This document shows positions 47,271 through 56,309 of a stretch of DNA of 64,000 nt, in pieces. The notes beneath the pieces are model-generated. The model was given only the letters and a program-made list of their open reading frames with translations. It did no database searches and was not told where the DNA came from. Every line of letters starts with the position of its first letter. Within the stretch, counting starts at the first letter, position 1. The position numbers and the translations under genes are program-made. Where the stretch lies: assembly GCA_020722815.1 (NCBI GenBank), contig DYKB01000018.1, forward strand, positions 1-64,000, given 5' to 3'. Source of the DNA: Caldithrix sp. (GTDB lineage: Bacteria > Zhuqueibacterota > Zhuqueibacteria > Thermofontimicrobiales > Sulfurfontimicrobiaceae).

Positions 47271-48129
47271 TTTAAAAGTAACAGAACTAATAAACCTGAC
47301 AACTGATCATTTCAGCAAAAAAGGTTTTGAAAATCCACGACTGAATGCCGAACGACTTCTGGCGCATGTTCTGAAATTCAAACGGATCGATTTGTATCTG
47401 AATTTTGACCGTCCAATTAAAGCGCCAGAGTTAGCAGCATTTCGGGCACTTGTTCTGCGTCGGCTAAAACACGAACCGCTACAATATATTATCGGTGAAA
47501 CTGAATTCATGTCATTACCTTTTCAGGTCGATTCACGCGCCCTTATTCCCCGGCCTGAAACAGAAATTTTGGTGCAAACCGTGATTGAAAAGTGTAAAAA
47601 AAGGCTTAATAACCATTATAAAATCAAAATATTAGATATTGGAACCGGTTCAGGAAATATTGCCGTTAGTCTGGCAAAAAATTTGCCTGAAGCAGAACTT
47701 TTTGCCATCGACATCTCTTCAGATGCATTAAAATTGGCGCAATCCAACGCCAAATTGAATCAGGTTGAGACATTGATTCAGTTTATTCAGCGCGATATGA
47801 TGAATTTTCAATTTCCCGACGCTTTCGATGTTATTGTATCAAATCCTCCTTATGTGACAGAAAACGAGTATGCCAGTTTGCCACTGGAAATCAGGAATTT
47901 TGAACCTAAAATCGCGCTTGAAGCCGGTATCGATGGCCTGACCTGCTACCGTAAAATTATTAATCGACTCCCCCAACTCCTCGCTCCCACGGGCTTTGTC
48001 GCCCTGGAAGTGGGCGATAAACAGGCACCGTCGGTGGAAGCTTTATTGATTCAAAATCATTATTCACCGATTGAAGTTTTTTTGGATTTAAATCAAATCG
48101 AACGGGTTATTGTTGCATCTAAAAAATAA
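47257..48129 (+). CDS. prmC: Release factor glutamine methyltransferase, non-canonical start
   Basis: A class I methyltransferase that modifies the GGQ glutamine of release factors. LDIGTGSGNIAVSLA is SAM motif I, and IVSNPPYVTENEY is the NPPY motif for glutamine methylation. The first common start codon is a TTG at 47392, which would delete the N-terminal helical domain. The frame is open upstream and encodes that domain (VTELINLTTDHFSKKGFENP, RLNAERLLAHVLK). No ATG, GTG or TTG lies there; CTG at 47257 or ATC at 47263, both just after GGGAGG, are the start candidates. With the CTG the protein has 290 residues, normal for PrmC. It overlaps the RNA ligase gene. Confidence 0.9.
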   Translation: MVISNLKVTELINLTTDHFSKKGFENPRLNAERLLAHVLKFKRIDLYLNFDRPIKAPELAAFRALVLRRLKHEPLQYIIGETEFMSLPFQVDSRALIPRPETEILVQTVIEKCKKRLNNHYKIKILDIGTGSGNIAVSLAKNLPEAELFAIDISSDALKLAQSNAKLNQVETLIQFIQRDMMNFQFPDAFDVIVSNPPYVTENEYASLPLEIRNFEPKIALEAGIDGLTCYRKIINRLPQLLAPTGFVALEVGDKQAPSVEALLIQNHYSPIEVFLDLNQIERVIVASKK

Positions 48130-48185
48130 AATTTATAAATTAGTAACTTCAACTTTAATAAAATTTGATAATTTAAGAGGGTCAC

Positions 48186-49559
48186 ATGATTAATCCAGGT
48201 ATTTTTCGGGAGTATGATATTCGGGGAATCGCCGAAACTGATTTACGTAACGCAAATGTCAGCCTTATTGGCAAGGGTATTGGAACTTACATGAGGCGAA
48301 AAGGGCTGAAAAATGTTATTGTTGGTCGTGATGTCCGTCTCTCCTCCCCGCGAATTCGCGAGGAACTCATCAAAGCCTTTTTATCAACAGGGTTGAATGT
48401 AACCGATATTGGAGAACTACCCACCCCTATCTTTTATTTTGGTATTGTTCATTTAAAGGCTGATGGTGGAACAATGATTACAGGGAGCCATAATCCGATT
48501 GAATTTAATGGTTTTAAATTAAACAATGGACTCAATTCGATTTTTGGCCAGGAAATTCAGGTGATTCGACAAATCATCGAAAAAAGTGATTTTGAAAAAG
48601 GTAATGGAAAAGTTACAACTGTCGATATTGTCCCGGCATATCTTGAAATGCTCAAATCAAAACTGAACTTTAAGAAAAAATTAAAAATCGTCATCGATGC
48701 GGGTAATGGAACCGCCAGCCTTATCGCCCCTAAATTTTTTGAAGATATGGGACTGGAAGTTGTGCGACTCTATTGCGAACCAGATGGCCGGTTTCCAAAC
48801 CATCTGCCAGACCCAACCGTCCCAAAGTATGTCGTTGATCTGACGAAAAAGGTTCTCGAAGTTAATGCTGACGCCGGGATTGGTTATGATGGCGACAGCG
48901 ATCGCATCGGGGCAATTGACAATAAAGGGCGCCAGATTTTTGCCGACCGTTTATTAGCACTTTTTAGTCGTGATGTTCTAACCCGACATCCTGGCGGTCA
49001 AATTGTTTTTGATGTAAAATGTTCACAGGCATTACCTGAATATATTCAGAAACATGGCGGCCAACCGGTGATGTATAAGACTGGCCATTCCTTATTAAAG
49101 GCTAAGATGAAAGAGATTCATTCCCCGCTTGCTGGTGAAATGTCCGGCCACATGTTCTTTGCCGATGATTATTTTGGCTATGATGATGCTATCTATGCTT
49201 CTGGCCGGCTGTTGCAAATGCTTGCCAATTCAGATCAAACACTGGCCGATTTTGCCGATGAAATTCCACCATTCGTTTCGACGCCGGAAATCCGTGTCGA
49301 TACCACCGATGAAGCAAAATTTAAAATTGTGGATGAATTGGTTAAATACTTCAAGTCGAAATATGAAGTCATTGATATCGATGGCGCTCGCGTTTTATTT
49401 GGTGATGGCTGGGGGTTGGTTCGCGCCTCGAATACGCAGCCAGTGTTGGTCTTACGCTTTGAAGCCCGAACCGAAAAGCAGCTTGAAGAAATAAAAGCTA
49501 TCTTTCGTAACAAGCTAAAAGAATTTCCGGAAGTCTTTTTAAAGGATGAAGACTTTTAA
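48186..49559 (+). CDS. Phosphomannomutase/phosphoglucomutase
   Basis: A 457-residue alpha-D-phosphohexomutase. The phosphoserine loop is TGSHNP, the metal loop DGDSDRIG, the sugar loop GEMSGHMFF and the phosphate-binding C-terminal loop RASNTQPVLVLRFE. Length and motifs fit AlgC/ManB-type enzymes that make mannose-1-P or glucose-1-P, which would feed the surface-polysaccharide locus. GAGGG precedes the ATG. It is 56 bases after prmC. Confidence 0.93.
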   Translation: MINPGIFREYDIRGIAETDLRNANVSLIGKGIGTYMRRKGLKNVIVGRDVRLSSPRIREELIKAFLSTGLNVTDIGELPTPIFYFGIVHLKADGGTMITGSHNPIEFNGFKLNNGLNSIFGQEIQVIRQIIEKSDFEKGNGKVTTVDIVPAYLEMLKSKLNFKKKLKIVIDAGNGTASLIAPKFFEDMGLEVVRLYCEPDGRFPNHLPDPTVPKYVVDLTKKVLEVNADAGIGYDGDSDRIGAIDNKGRQIFADRLLALFSRDVLTRHPGGQIVFDVKCSQALPEYIQKHGGQPVMYKTGHSLLKAKMKEIHSPLAGEMSGHMFFADDYFGYDDAIYASGRLLQMLANSDQTLADFADEIPPFVSTPEIRVDTTDEAKFKIVDELVKYFKSKYEVIDIDGARVLFGDGWGLVRASNTQPVLVLRFEARTEKQLEEIKAIFRNKLKEFPEVFLKDEDF

Positions 49560-49607
49560 CTGCATTAAATGCAATAAATTCTTTTATTTTTCGATCTGTA
49601 AAATTTA

Positions 49608-49727
49608 CGAAGTGATTTTCAGCGTGAAAGGACTTCACCAGCGGGTAATATCTTGCTGTGACTTAAAAAATATTAAAATTCTTTAATCTGGCCAAAGCGA
49701 GTTCAAAATGTTCTGAAAATCACTTCG
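49608..49727. repeat. Perfect 15-bp terminal inverted repeat, 120 bp overall
   Basis: CGAAGTGATTTTCAG at 49608-49622 is exactly matched by CTGAAAATCACTTCG at 49713-49727. The 90-base interior has no open frame. It lies in the 342-base gap between the phosphohexomutase and aminopeptidase genes, where nothing else was recognised. Size and layout fit a small non-autonomous palindromic element. Confidence 0.7.
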
Positions 49728-49901
49728 ATACATATTTTAAAAATGACACTCCCCATTGTTCTACCAAATTTATTGTAACGATTATCCCACTCTTTCCATT
49801 TTAAAAATCTTTCTCATAAACTACTTGCTATTTTGACCGTAGATTAATATATTTATTTTCATCCTGTATGATAACGAAAAAAATAATGTAAGAGAATTAA
49901 T

Positions 49902-51899
49902 ATGCAGAAGCTATTATTTTTTATCCTGATAGTTTTTTTTTCAATCTACGCTCCGACACCGAATCCGGCACAACAATTTCAACCAGACGATTGGCGGGAA
50001 ATACATGCCGAACAAAAAGCCCAATTTTATCAAAAAGCGGCACTCAATAAAGCCGCCGAAACACCAAATCAACAACGTTTTGATGTCAACTGGTATGGCC
50101 TCGATATAAAAATCGATCCGATCCATGAATGGATTACTGGATCGGTTGAACTTAAAGCAAAGGCTGTCAAAGATTCATTGAAAAGTGTTGAATTAGACAT
50201 CTCGCCCCATCTTATGATTGATTCAGTTCGAATGGGAGCCTCAAAATTAAAGTTTGCTCAAGGACTTTCCATTGTTGTGATATCATTAACGGAAGCGATT
50301 AAGCCGGGTGACTTTTTCAATCTGAAAATATTTTATCAGCGTACGGCTGAAGGGAATTCTAGTAATGCAATCACCTTTCAATATATCGGCGGGATCTCTC
50401 ATATTTGGACACTAAGCGAACCTTTTGGGGCGCGCGACTGGTGGCCGTGCAAGGACACCCCTGCTGATAAAGCTGATTCGGTCGATTTAAGAATTACGGT
50501 ACCGGAAAATTTAACGGTTGCCTCGAACGGTACTCTGGTGAAGGTTGAAAAAAGTGGCGGAATGAAAACATTCTATTGGCAGGAGCGCTATCCAATCGCG
50601 ACGTATCTGGTTTCGCTGGCAATTTATGATTATTATGTTTATTCAGATTATTATCAATATTCACCAACTGATTCAATGGAAATCCAATTCTATGTTTTCC
50701 CTTCACAGTATAGCCTGGTAAAAGAAAATTATGCAAAAGTTGCGGGTGCTATCGACATTTTCTCAAAACTCTATGGCCCTTATCCCTTTCTTAAAGAAAA
50801 ATATGGACATGCCGAATTTGGCTGGGGTGGTGGAATGGAGCATCAGACAATTACCAGCCTGGGCGGTTATAGCCTGAGTCTGATTGTCCACGAGTTGGCG
50901 CATCAATGGTGGGGAGATATGATCACCTGTGATAATTTTCATCATATCTGGCTGAATGAAGGCTTTGCCACCTATTCAGAGGCGCTTTATTTTGAACAGG
51001 TTGAAGGAAAAGACTACTATTTCGCGATGATGGATGCTGACCGTTATCTGGGCAGTGGCACAATTTACGTTCCGAATTTGACAGATTGGGGCCGGATTTT
51101 TAGTTCGAATTTGTCCTATAAGAAAGCCTCCTGGGTTTTACACATGCTGCGACATGTGGTCGGCGATTCCACCTTTTTTAAAATTTTAAAAGAATATTAT
51201 GCTGATCCCCGCTTCCAATATGGCAGTGCCATCACTGAAAATTTTCAGGAAATCTGTGAAAAAGTCTCAAACAGGAAACTTCACTGGTTTTTTAACCAGT
51301 GGATCTACGGTGAATATTATCCAATTTATGAGTACTCATGGAATTATCAACTTGAAAATAGCTTTTATAACCTTGCTTTAACCATCGAACAGTCATCACT
51401 TTCCGGAAATTTATTTAAAATGCCGGTTGATGTATCGATCAAAACTGAAAAAGGGGATACCACCATTGTTATCTGGGACAGTTTGGCGACGCAACAATTT
51501 TCATTGACACTCGATTCAAAACCACTTCAGGTAGAACTGGATAAAGACGACTGGATTTTACGCCTGGCGTATCAAAGCACGAAAAAAAGCGCTTCAAATT
51601 TTCTGGAACAAAATTATCCCAATCCATTCTTTCGCAACAAAAAATTGGAGTCCGGTATCGAGTCTTCAACATTAATTGGCTATCAAATCATCGAAACAAC
51701 GGATGTCAAATTAACGGTTTATAATTTATTGGGTCAACAAGTAAAAACCCTCGTGAATCAGCGGCAACTCCCGCAGTATTACACGGTTCGATGGGACGGC
51801 CGTGACGATAAAGATCAATCAGTCGCTGCTGGCATGTATTTTTATGTATTGGAAACAAATTCCTTTCGCCAAATAAAGAAAATGCTTATTTTATGGTAA
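49902..51899 (+). CDS. Secreted M1-family aminopeptidase with C-terminal sorting domain
   Basis: A 665-residue exported metallopeptidase. The signal is FFILIVFFSIYAPTPNPAQ. The M1 zinc site is HELAH at 330-334 with Glu353 in NEGFATY, and the substrate-recognition loop before it reads GWGGGMEHQT (M1 consensus GAMEN). The last 90 residues (LEQNYPNPFFRN to GMYFYVLETN) are a FlgD-like sorting domain similar to that of the CnaB-repeat protein, so both are likely delivered to the cell surface by the same system. It cleaves N-terminal residues of peptides. Confidence 0.92.
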   Translation: MQKLLFFILIVFFSIYAPTPNPAQQFQPDDWREIHAEQKAQFYQKAALNKAAETPNQQRFDVNWYGLDIKIDPIHEWITGSVELKAKAVKDSLKSVELDISPHLMIDSVRMGASKLKFAQGLSIVVISLTEAIKPGDFFNLKIFYQRTAEGNSSNAITFQYIGGISHIWTLSEPFGARDWWPCKDTPADKADSVDLRITVPENLTVASNGTLVKVEKSGGMKTFYWQERYPIATYLVSLAIYDYYVYSDYYQYSPTDSMEIQFYVFPSQYSLVKENYAKVAGAIDIFSKLYGPYPFLKEKYGHAEFGWGGGMEHQTITSLGGYSLSLIVHELAHQWWGDMITCDNFHHIWLNEGFATYSEALYFEQVEGKDYYFAMMDADRYLGSGTIYVPNLTDWGRIFSSNLSYKKASWVLHMLRHVVGDSTFFKILKEYYADPRFQYGSAITENFQEICEKVSNRKLHWFFNQWIYGEYYPIYEYSWNYQLENSFYNLALTIEQSSLSGNLFKMPVDVSIKTEKGDTTIVIWDSLATQQFSLTLDSKPLQVELDKDDWILRLAYQSTKKSASNFLEQNYPNPFFRNKKLESGIESSTLIGYQIIETTDVKLTVYNLLGQQVKTLVNQRQLPQYYTVRWDGRDDKDQSVAAGMYFYVLETNSFRQIKKMLILW

Positions 51900-52040
51900 A
51901 ATTTAAACTATTGAGGTTTAACTTAAAAAATGATGAAACGAAAAAGTCAGGAGTCCTTATTTAAAAAACCTTAACAGTTAACCCTATTGTTCTTAAAAGG
52001 ATTAAATCTATCTCATTTCCAACTACAGGTTAATGAAAAA

Positions 52041-53174
52041 ATGAACTATCGCCGTTTGGGAAATACCAATATTGAGTTATCGGTCCTTGGATTTGGCGCA
52101 ATGCGTTTGCCAGAGATTAAAATTGGCGAAAAAATGATTGCCGATGAAGAAAAATCCGTTGAGCTAATCCGATTTGCTATCGATTCGGGAATCAATTTGA
52201 TTGATACTGCTTATTTTTATCATCAACATCGCAGTGAGTATATTGTTGGAGCGGCTATAAAAAATGGCTATCGCGATCGGGCTTATATTTCAACCAAAAT
52301 TCCAACGGGCGAAATAAAACAACCGGATGATTTCGAACGTTTTTTGGATGAACAGTTGTCCAGATTGAATATCGCGACAATTGATATTTATCATTTCCAT
52401 TATCTAAACCAAAAGCTTTTTGAAGAAAAAATTAAAAAATTGGATCTAATCAAAAGAGCTGAACGTGCAAAAGCCGAAGGAAAAATTCGTCATCTGGCCT
52501 TTTCGTTCCATGATAAGCCTGAGGTTCTAAAAACAATAATTGATTCCGGCTGGTTTGAATCCATGCTGGTTCAATATAATATGATTGACCGCAGTAATGA
52601 AGCCATGATTCAATATGCTGCTGAAAAAGGGATGGGAGTTGTAATTATGGGTCCAGTTGGTGGCGGCCGATTGGGAGAGCCTTCTGAGGCTATAATAAAC
52701 ATGCTTCCCAAGCGAAAATTATCTACCGCGGGAATTGCCCTGAAATTTGTGTTTGCAAATCCATATATTACCGGTGCGCTTTCCGGGATGAACAGCATTC
52801 AAATGATTCAACAGAATATTAAAACTGCCAGTGAAAAAGATTCCCTGACTGAAGCAGAAATCGAACGGATAAATCTTCTCGTACAGGAATATCAGGCTTT
52901 TGCCAATTTATATTGTACCGGCTGTAATTATTGCATGCCCTGTCCCCAGGAAGTAAATATCCCTTTAAATTTCCGATTAATGAACTACTATCGCGTTTAC
53001 CAACTTCCAGAATATGCCCGCAAAGAATATGCGATGATTGGTAAAGTTCCGTGGTTGCCAGGTAAAACAGCCGAATATTGTATTGCGTGTGGTGAATGTG
53101 AACCCAAATGTCCACAAAATATCCCGATTATTAGTCAGTTGCAGGAAGTTATGCAAACACTTGGAGAAAAATAA
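52041..53174 (+). CDS. Aldo/keto reductase with C-terminal 4Fe-4S ferredoxin domain
   Basis: A 377-residue protein. Residues 1-270 are an aldo/keto reductase TIM barrel (MNYRRLGNTNIELSVLGFG, DTAYFYHQHRSEYIVG with the catalytic Tyr, and KIRHLAFSFHDKPEV). Residues about 290-375 carry ferredoxin-type Cys clusters CTGCNYCMPCPQ and CIACGECEPKCPQ. The family reduces carbonyls with NADPH, here possibly with electrons passed through the clusters. ATG 52041 is chosen because AGG precedes it and homology starts there; the upstream TTG at 51987 is unlikely. Confidence 0.92.
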   Translation: MNYRRLGNTNIELSVLGFGAMRLPEIKIGEKMIADEEKSVELIRFAIDSGINLIDTAYFYHQHRSEYIVGAAIKNGYRDRAYISTKIPTGEIKQPDDFERFLDEQLSRLNIATIDIYHFHYLNQKLFEEKIKKLDLIKRAERAKAEGKIRHLAFSFHDKPEVLKTIIDSGWFESMLVQYNMIDRSNEAMIQYAAEKGMGVVIMGPVGGGRLGEPSEAIINMLPKRKLSTAGIALKFVFANPYITGALSGMNSIQMIQQNIKTASEKDSLTEAEIERINLLVQEYQAFANLYCTGCNYCMPCPQEVNIPLNFRLMNYYRVYQLPEYARKEYAMIGKVPWLPGKTAEYCIACGECEPKCPQNIPIISQLQEVMQTLGEK

Positions 53175-53210
53175 TTCAATGCCCTTTAAATTGATAAATT
53201 CGGAATTCTT

Positions 53211-54053
53211 ATGTGTTTTTTAATATTATCGGTGCTTTTTATACTATTATTTATGGGATGGGTTACCCGTCAGCCCTTATATAAGCGGCCAGAATCCGAA
53301 TTTCCCACCAGAATCAGTAAAAATCTACCATTGATTTTTCAAAAATATGGCATCACCACCGAAAAGGTCTATTCTTTCGCTGAAAAAACCAGTGAGCAAA
53401 AAATTTATACAGAAATGATAAATCGGATGGGGTGGGAACCTGTCGAAGAAGAAATTTATCATGCCATTCTCTTTGGTCTGGAGATCGCCATGAAAAGCGA
53501 TGATTATTCCCGGAGTGGTGTTGAATATGAGCAACCGGATTTTATCCAAAAACAACTCGAGAAAATCGAATTTGAGCTTTTTCAAACCGATTTACACAAA
53601 GAATATAATTTCTATGCGCATTCAATAATCGTTTTGCAGGATATGCTTGAAAGCTCCCGGAATAAAACTGAAAAAGCGACCATTCAAAATGCAATCAATT
53701 TCTATTCGGATAAAATAAAAAAAATCGAACCAGAACTCAAAGCCAATTTCACCGGACTTAATGTGCAAGAGCTGGGAACTTTTCGGGATCGTCAGCTATT
53801 TTATTTTAAAATTGGCATTACGAATTTTCTGAGAAGCAAAAAAATTGTTCCTGAACTGGATCAACTTTATTTTGTCTACGGCGTTAATTATCAGGTAGAA
53901 CAGGCTTTTCAGGCTTGTGTCAGGGAATTTCCCATTTTCAGAAAATTAATGCAGATGGAATTGGAAAATATCTCGAAATGGAGTCTACTCGATTGGCAAA
54001 AGTTTGTGAAAAACGAATTACAAATCGATAGAAAACAAAATTTCCTAAATTAA
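53211..54053 (+). CDS. Unrecognised protein with N-terminal membrane anchor
   Basis: A 280-residue protein I cannot place in a family. An N-terminal hydrophobic stretch (FLILSVLFILLFMGW) is followed by a largely helical, charged body of about 250 residues with no Cys, HExxH, Walker or obvious repeat. The GGA ribosome site precedes the ATG by 7 bases. It starts 37 bases after the aldo/keto reductase and ends 11 bases before the 5'-nucleotidase, so all three may be one transcript. Confidence 0.75.
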   Translation: MCFLILSVLFILLFMGWVTRQPLYKRPESEFPTRISKNLPLIFQKYGITTEKVYSFAEKTSEQKIYTEMINRMGWEPVEEEIYHAILFGLEIAMKSDDYSRSGVEYEQPDFIQKQLEKIEFELFQTDLHKEYNFYAHSIIVLQDMLESSRNKTEKATIQNAINFYSDKIKKIEPELKANFTGLNVQELGTFRDRQLFYFKIGITNFLRSKKIVPELDQLYFVYGVNYQVEQAFQACVREFPIFRKLMQMELENISKWSLLDWQKFVKNELQIDRKQNFLN

Positions 54054-54064
54054 AAGGAGTACCT

Positions 54065-55597
54065 ATGAAAAAAACATTATTTATTGTGACGGGAATAATC
54101 CTGCTCTTCGCGATTTTTAGTTTTATACTTTTTTTCGAACGCCCAACAACACAAAAAATAACAATTTTACATACAAATGATATCCATGGCGGTTTCCTGC
54201 CATCCGAGGCTACCTGGATTAAGGAAACACCGCGTCCGCTCATCGGCGGTTTTTTAGCCCTGGATCACTATGTTAAACAACTTCGGAAAGCCGCATCCGC
54301 CAGTCTGCTACTTGATGGCGGGGATATAATGACGGGGGACCTGATCTGTGATATCGACTATGAACACACAAAAGGGGGAGCTCTGGTTCACTTCATGAAT
54401 CAGATTGGTTATGAAGGGATGACTATCGGTAATCATGAATTTGATGTTTCCCAGGAAAATCTTCGAAAATTAATTCAACTGGCAAACTTTCCAGTATTCT
54501 CGGCCAATCTGTATACAACTAACGGAAAGTTGTTTGCTCCGGCCGAGTATCAAATCTATCAAAAAAATGGACTAAAAGTTGGTGTCATCGGCATCATCAC
54601 CGAGGAGCTTTTTGATGTTTTGGCACTCGAAAAAAGGAAGGGACTGGAAGTGAAGCCAGCCATGCCCACAATTCAAAAGATTGTCGATTTGATTGATCCG
54701 CAAACTGATTTAATTATTATTTTGAGCCATTCCGGATTTAAAGACGATAGTGTGTTAGCCGGACAACTCAGTCAACAGGTTGATGTAATCATCGGTGGAC
54801 ATAGTCATACCCGATTGCCCCAACCACGACTGGTAAATGGAATTATTATTGTACAGGCAGGTTCAAAATGCCAGGATTTAGGCAAGCTGGAGTTAGAGGT
54901 TGCCGGTGATACGGTCAAATCATATTCGGGTGAACTGGTTCCGCTATGGATAAAAGACATTACGCCGGATCCAAAATTAAATCTGGAAATAGAAGCCTAT
55001 CGAAAATTGATTAATGAAAAATACGGCCAGGTGATTGGGCAACTGGAAAACGAATTGTTTCGTTCGAATAATGAAGAAAGTAATATCGGTAACTTTTTAG
55101 CTGATTGCTTACGCGAGTATACCAGAAGTGATTTCGGTATTATCAACAGCGGTGGAATTCGAAAAAATATGTCCCCGGGTCCAGTTACAATCAGAGATGT
55201 AAAAGAAATCTTACCATTTGAAAATTACATTTGCACCTACCAATGTACAGGCGCCGAATTAATGGAAACATTAAAAATTAACGCCCAACGGGCAGCTTTG
55301 AAATCTGGCGGGATTCTGCAGGTTTCCGGTATTTCATATCAGTGGAAGGCCAATTCCGGTGCTGATGTTTCTATTGTCAATGCAGCAATTGATGGAAAAA
55401 AAATTGAACCACAAAAAACATACACCGGGGCAACAGTAGATTTCATAGCGGTCTCCAACGCCCAAAGTCACCTGGGTTTTATTCCAACGACGATACTGAA
55501 CACGGGTATTTTATTTTCGGATGCTGTACAGGAGTTGATAAAGCAGAAGGAAGCTATTCATGCGAAAGTAGAAGGACGGATTCAGCGGCTTCGATAA
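54065..55597 (+). CDS. 5'-nucleotidase/UshA-family phosphoesterase
   Basis: A 510-residue exported or membrane-anchored phosphoesterase. After a TM/signal helix (LFIVTGIILLFAIFSFILFF) come the metallophosphatase motifs ILHTNDIHGGF, LDGGDIMTGDL, GNHEFD, and GGHSHT. The C-terminal 5'-nucleotidase domain follows from about residue 320 (NIGNFLADCLREY, NSGGIRKNMSPG). Hydrolysis of nucleotides or 2',3'-cyclic phosphodiesters in the periplasm is expected. AAAGGAG precedes the ATG by 5 bases. Confidence 0.92.
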   Translation: MKKTLFIVTGIILLFAIFSFILFFERPTTQKITILHTNDIHGGFLPSEATWIKETPRPLIGGFLALDHYVKQLRKAASASLLLDGGDIMTGDLICDIDYEHTKGGALVHFMNQIGYEGMTIGNHEFDVSQENLRKLIQLANFPVFSANLYTTNGKLFAPAEYQIYQKNGLKVGVIGIITEELFDVLALEKRKGLEVKPAMPTIQKIVDLIDPQTDLIIILSHSGFKDDSVLAGQLSQQVDVIIGGHSHTRLPQPRLVNGIIIVQAGSKCQDLGKLELEVAGDTVKSYSGELVPLWIKDITPDPKLNLEIEAYRKLINEKYGQVIGQLENELFRSNNEESNIGNFLADCLREYTRSDFGIINSGGIRKNMSPGPVTIRDVKEILPFENYICTYQCTGAELMETLKINAQRAALKSGGILQVSGISYQWKANSGADVSIVNAAIDGKKIEPQKTYTGATVDFIAVSNAQSHLGFIPTTILNTGILFSDAVQELIKQKEAIHAKVEGRIQRLR

Positions 55598-55635
55598 AAA
55601 TTGGTATCCGCACAATACTTAAGGAAAGTGACCAC

Positions 55636-55729
55636 AGCCTGTCATGGCGAGGAGCGTTTTTGGCGACGAAGCAATCTCCTGATATACCGGGGGATTGCTT
55701 CGGCAAAAAACGCCTCGCAATGACAGGCT
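55636..55729. repeat. 94-bp palindromic element (GTCATTGCGAGG type)
   Basis: AGCCTGTCAT at 55636 pairs with ATGACAGGCT at 55720, and the inner arms GGCGAGG-AGCG-TTTTT-GG and GACGAAGCAATC match GGATTGCTTCG and GCAAAAAACGCCTCGC with small gaps. GTCATTGCGAGGAGC...GCAATCTC is a palindrome family recorded between genes in many bacteria. It lies between the convergent 5'-nucleotidase and TPR lipoprotein genes and may also work as a bidirectional terminator. Confidence 0.8.
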
Positions 55730-55805
55730 TTCTTCCCCTAAAATATTGAATAGATACAAAAATTGAATACTAACTATTTAAATTGTAAAAAATTAAATGC
55801 TGTTA

Positions 55806-56300
55806 TCAATTTAAATTTTTATATTGCATTTTAAGAATATTGGCCCGTGCCCGCATAAATGAATAATAAGGATCGTCTGGCGCGACATTCGAAAATTGAT
55901 TATAATACTTTAATGCCAACTTCCGCTTCCCCATTTCTTCCAGACTAACGCCTAAATAGTATAATGCCGCCGCATTCTTTGAATCATATTTTAAAATTGT
56001 CTGACACATTTGAATGCATGCCCGATATTGTCCAAGGGTTCGATAGGCAATAGCAGCACCCACCATCGCCCGAATATCAGGATACTTTTTACTCTTTTTA
56101 CTTTGATTAATTAATTGTAAATATTGTTTTAAAGCAGCTTTAGGTTCCTGGTGATTTAATAATGATTCTGCTTGCATATATGGATTCACACTACACCCGG
56201 AGCCCCAGAAAGATGCCAGACTGATACTGATAAATATGATTATAAAAAGATAGACACTTCCTTTGGTGATAAAATACATTCCAATCCCATTTCTATTCAT
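55806..56300 (-). CDS. TPR lipoprotein
   Basis: A 164-residue lipoprotein. Signal helix YLFIIIFISISLASFW then lipobox GSGC. Two or three TPR units follow (KAALKQYLQLINQ, ALYYLGVSLEEMGKRKLALKYYNQF). Start choice is open: GTG 56309, ATG 56300 or ATG 56279; I give 56300, and 56279 would shorten the signal but keep its hydrophobic core. Likely an outer-membrane-facing scaffold protein; it has no operon partner on its strand. Confidence 0.75.
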   Translation of the reverse strand: MNRNGIGMYFITKGSVYLFIIIFISISLASFWGSGCSVNPYMQAESLLNHQEPKAALKQYLQLINQSKKSKKYPDIRAMVGAAIAYRTLGQYRACIQMCQTILKYDSKNAAALYYLGVSLEEMGKRKLALKYYNQFSNVAPDDPYYSFMRARANILKMQYKNLN

Positions 56301-56309
56301 TTTCTGCAC

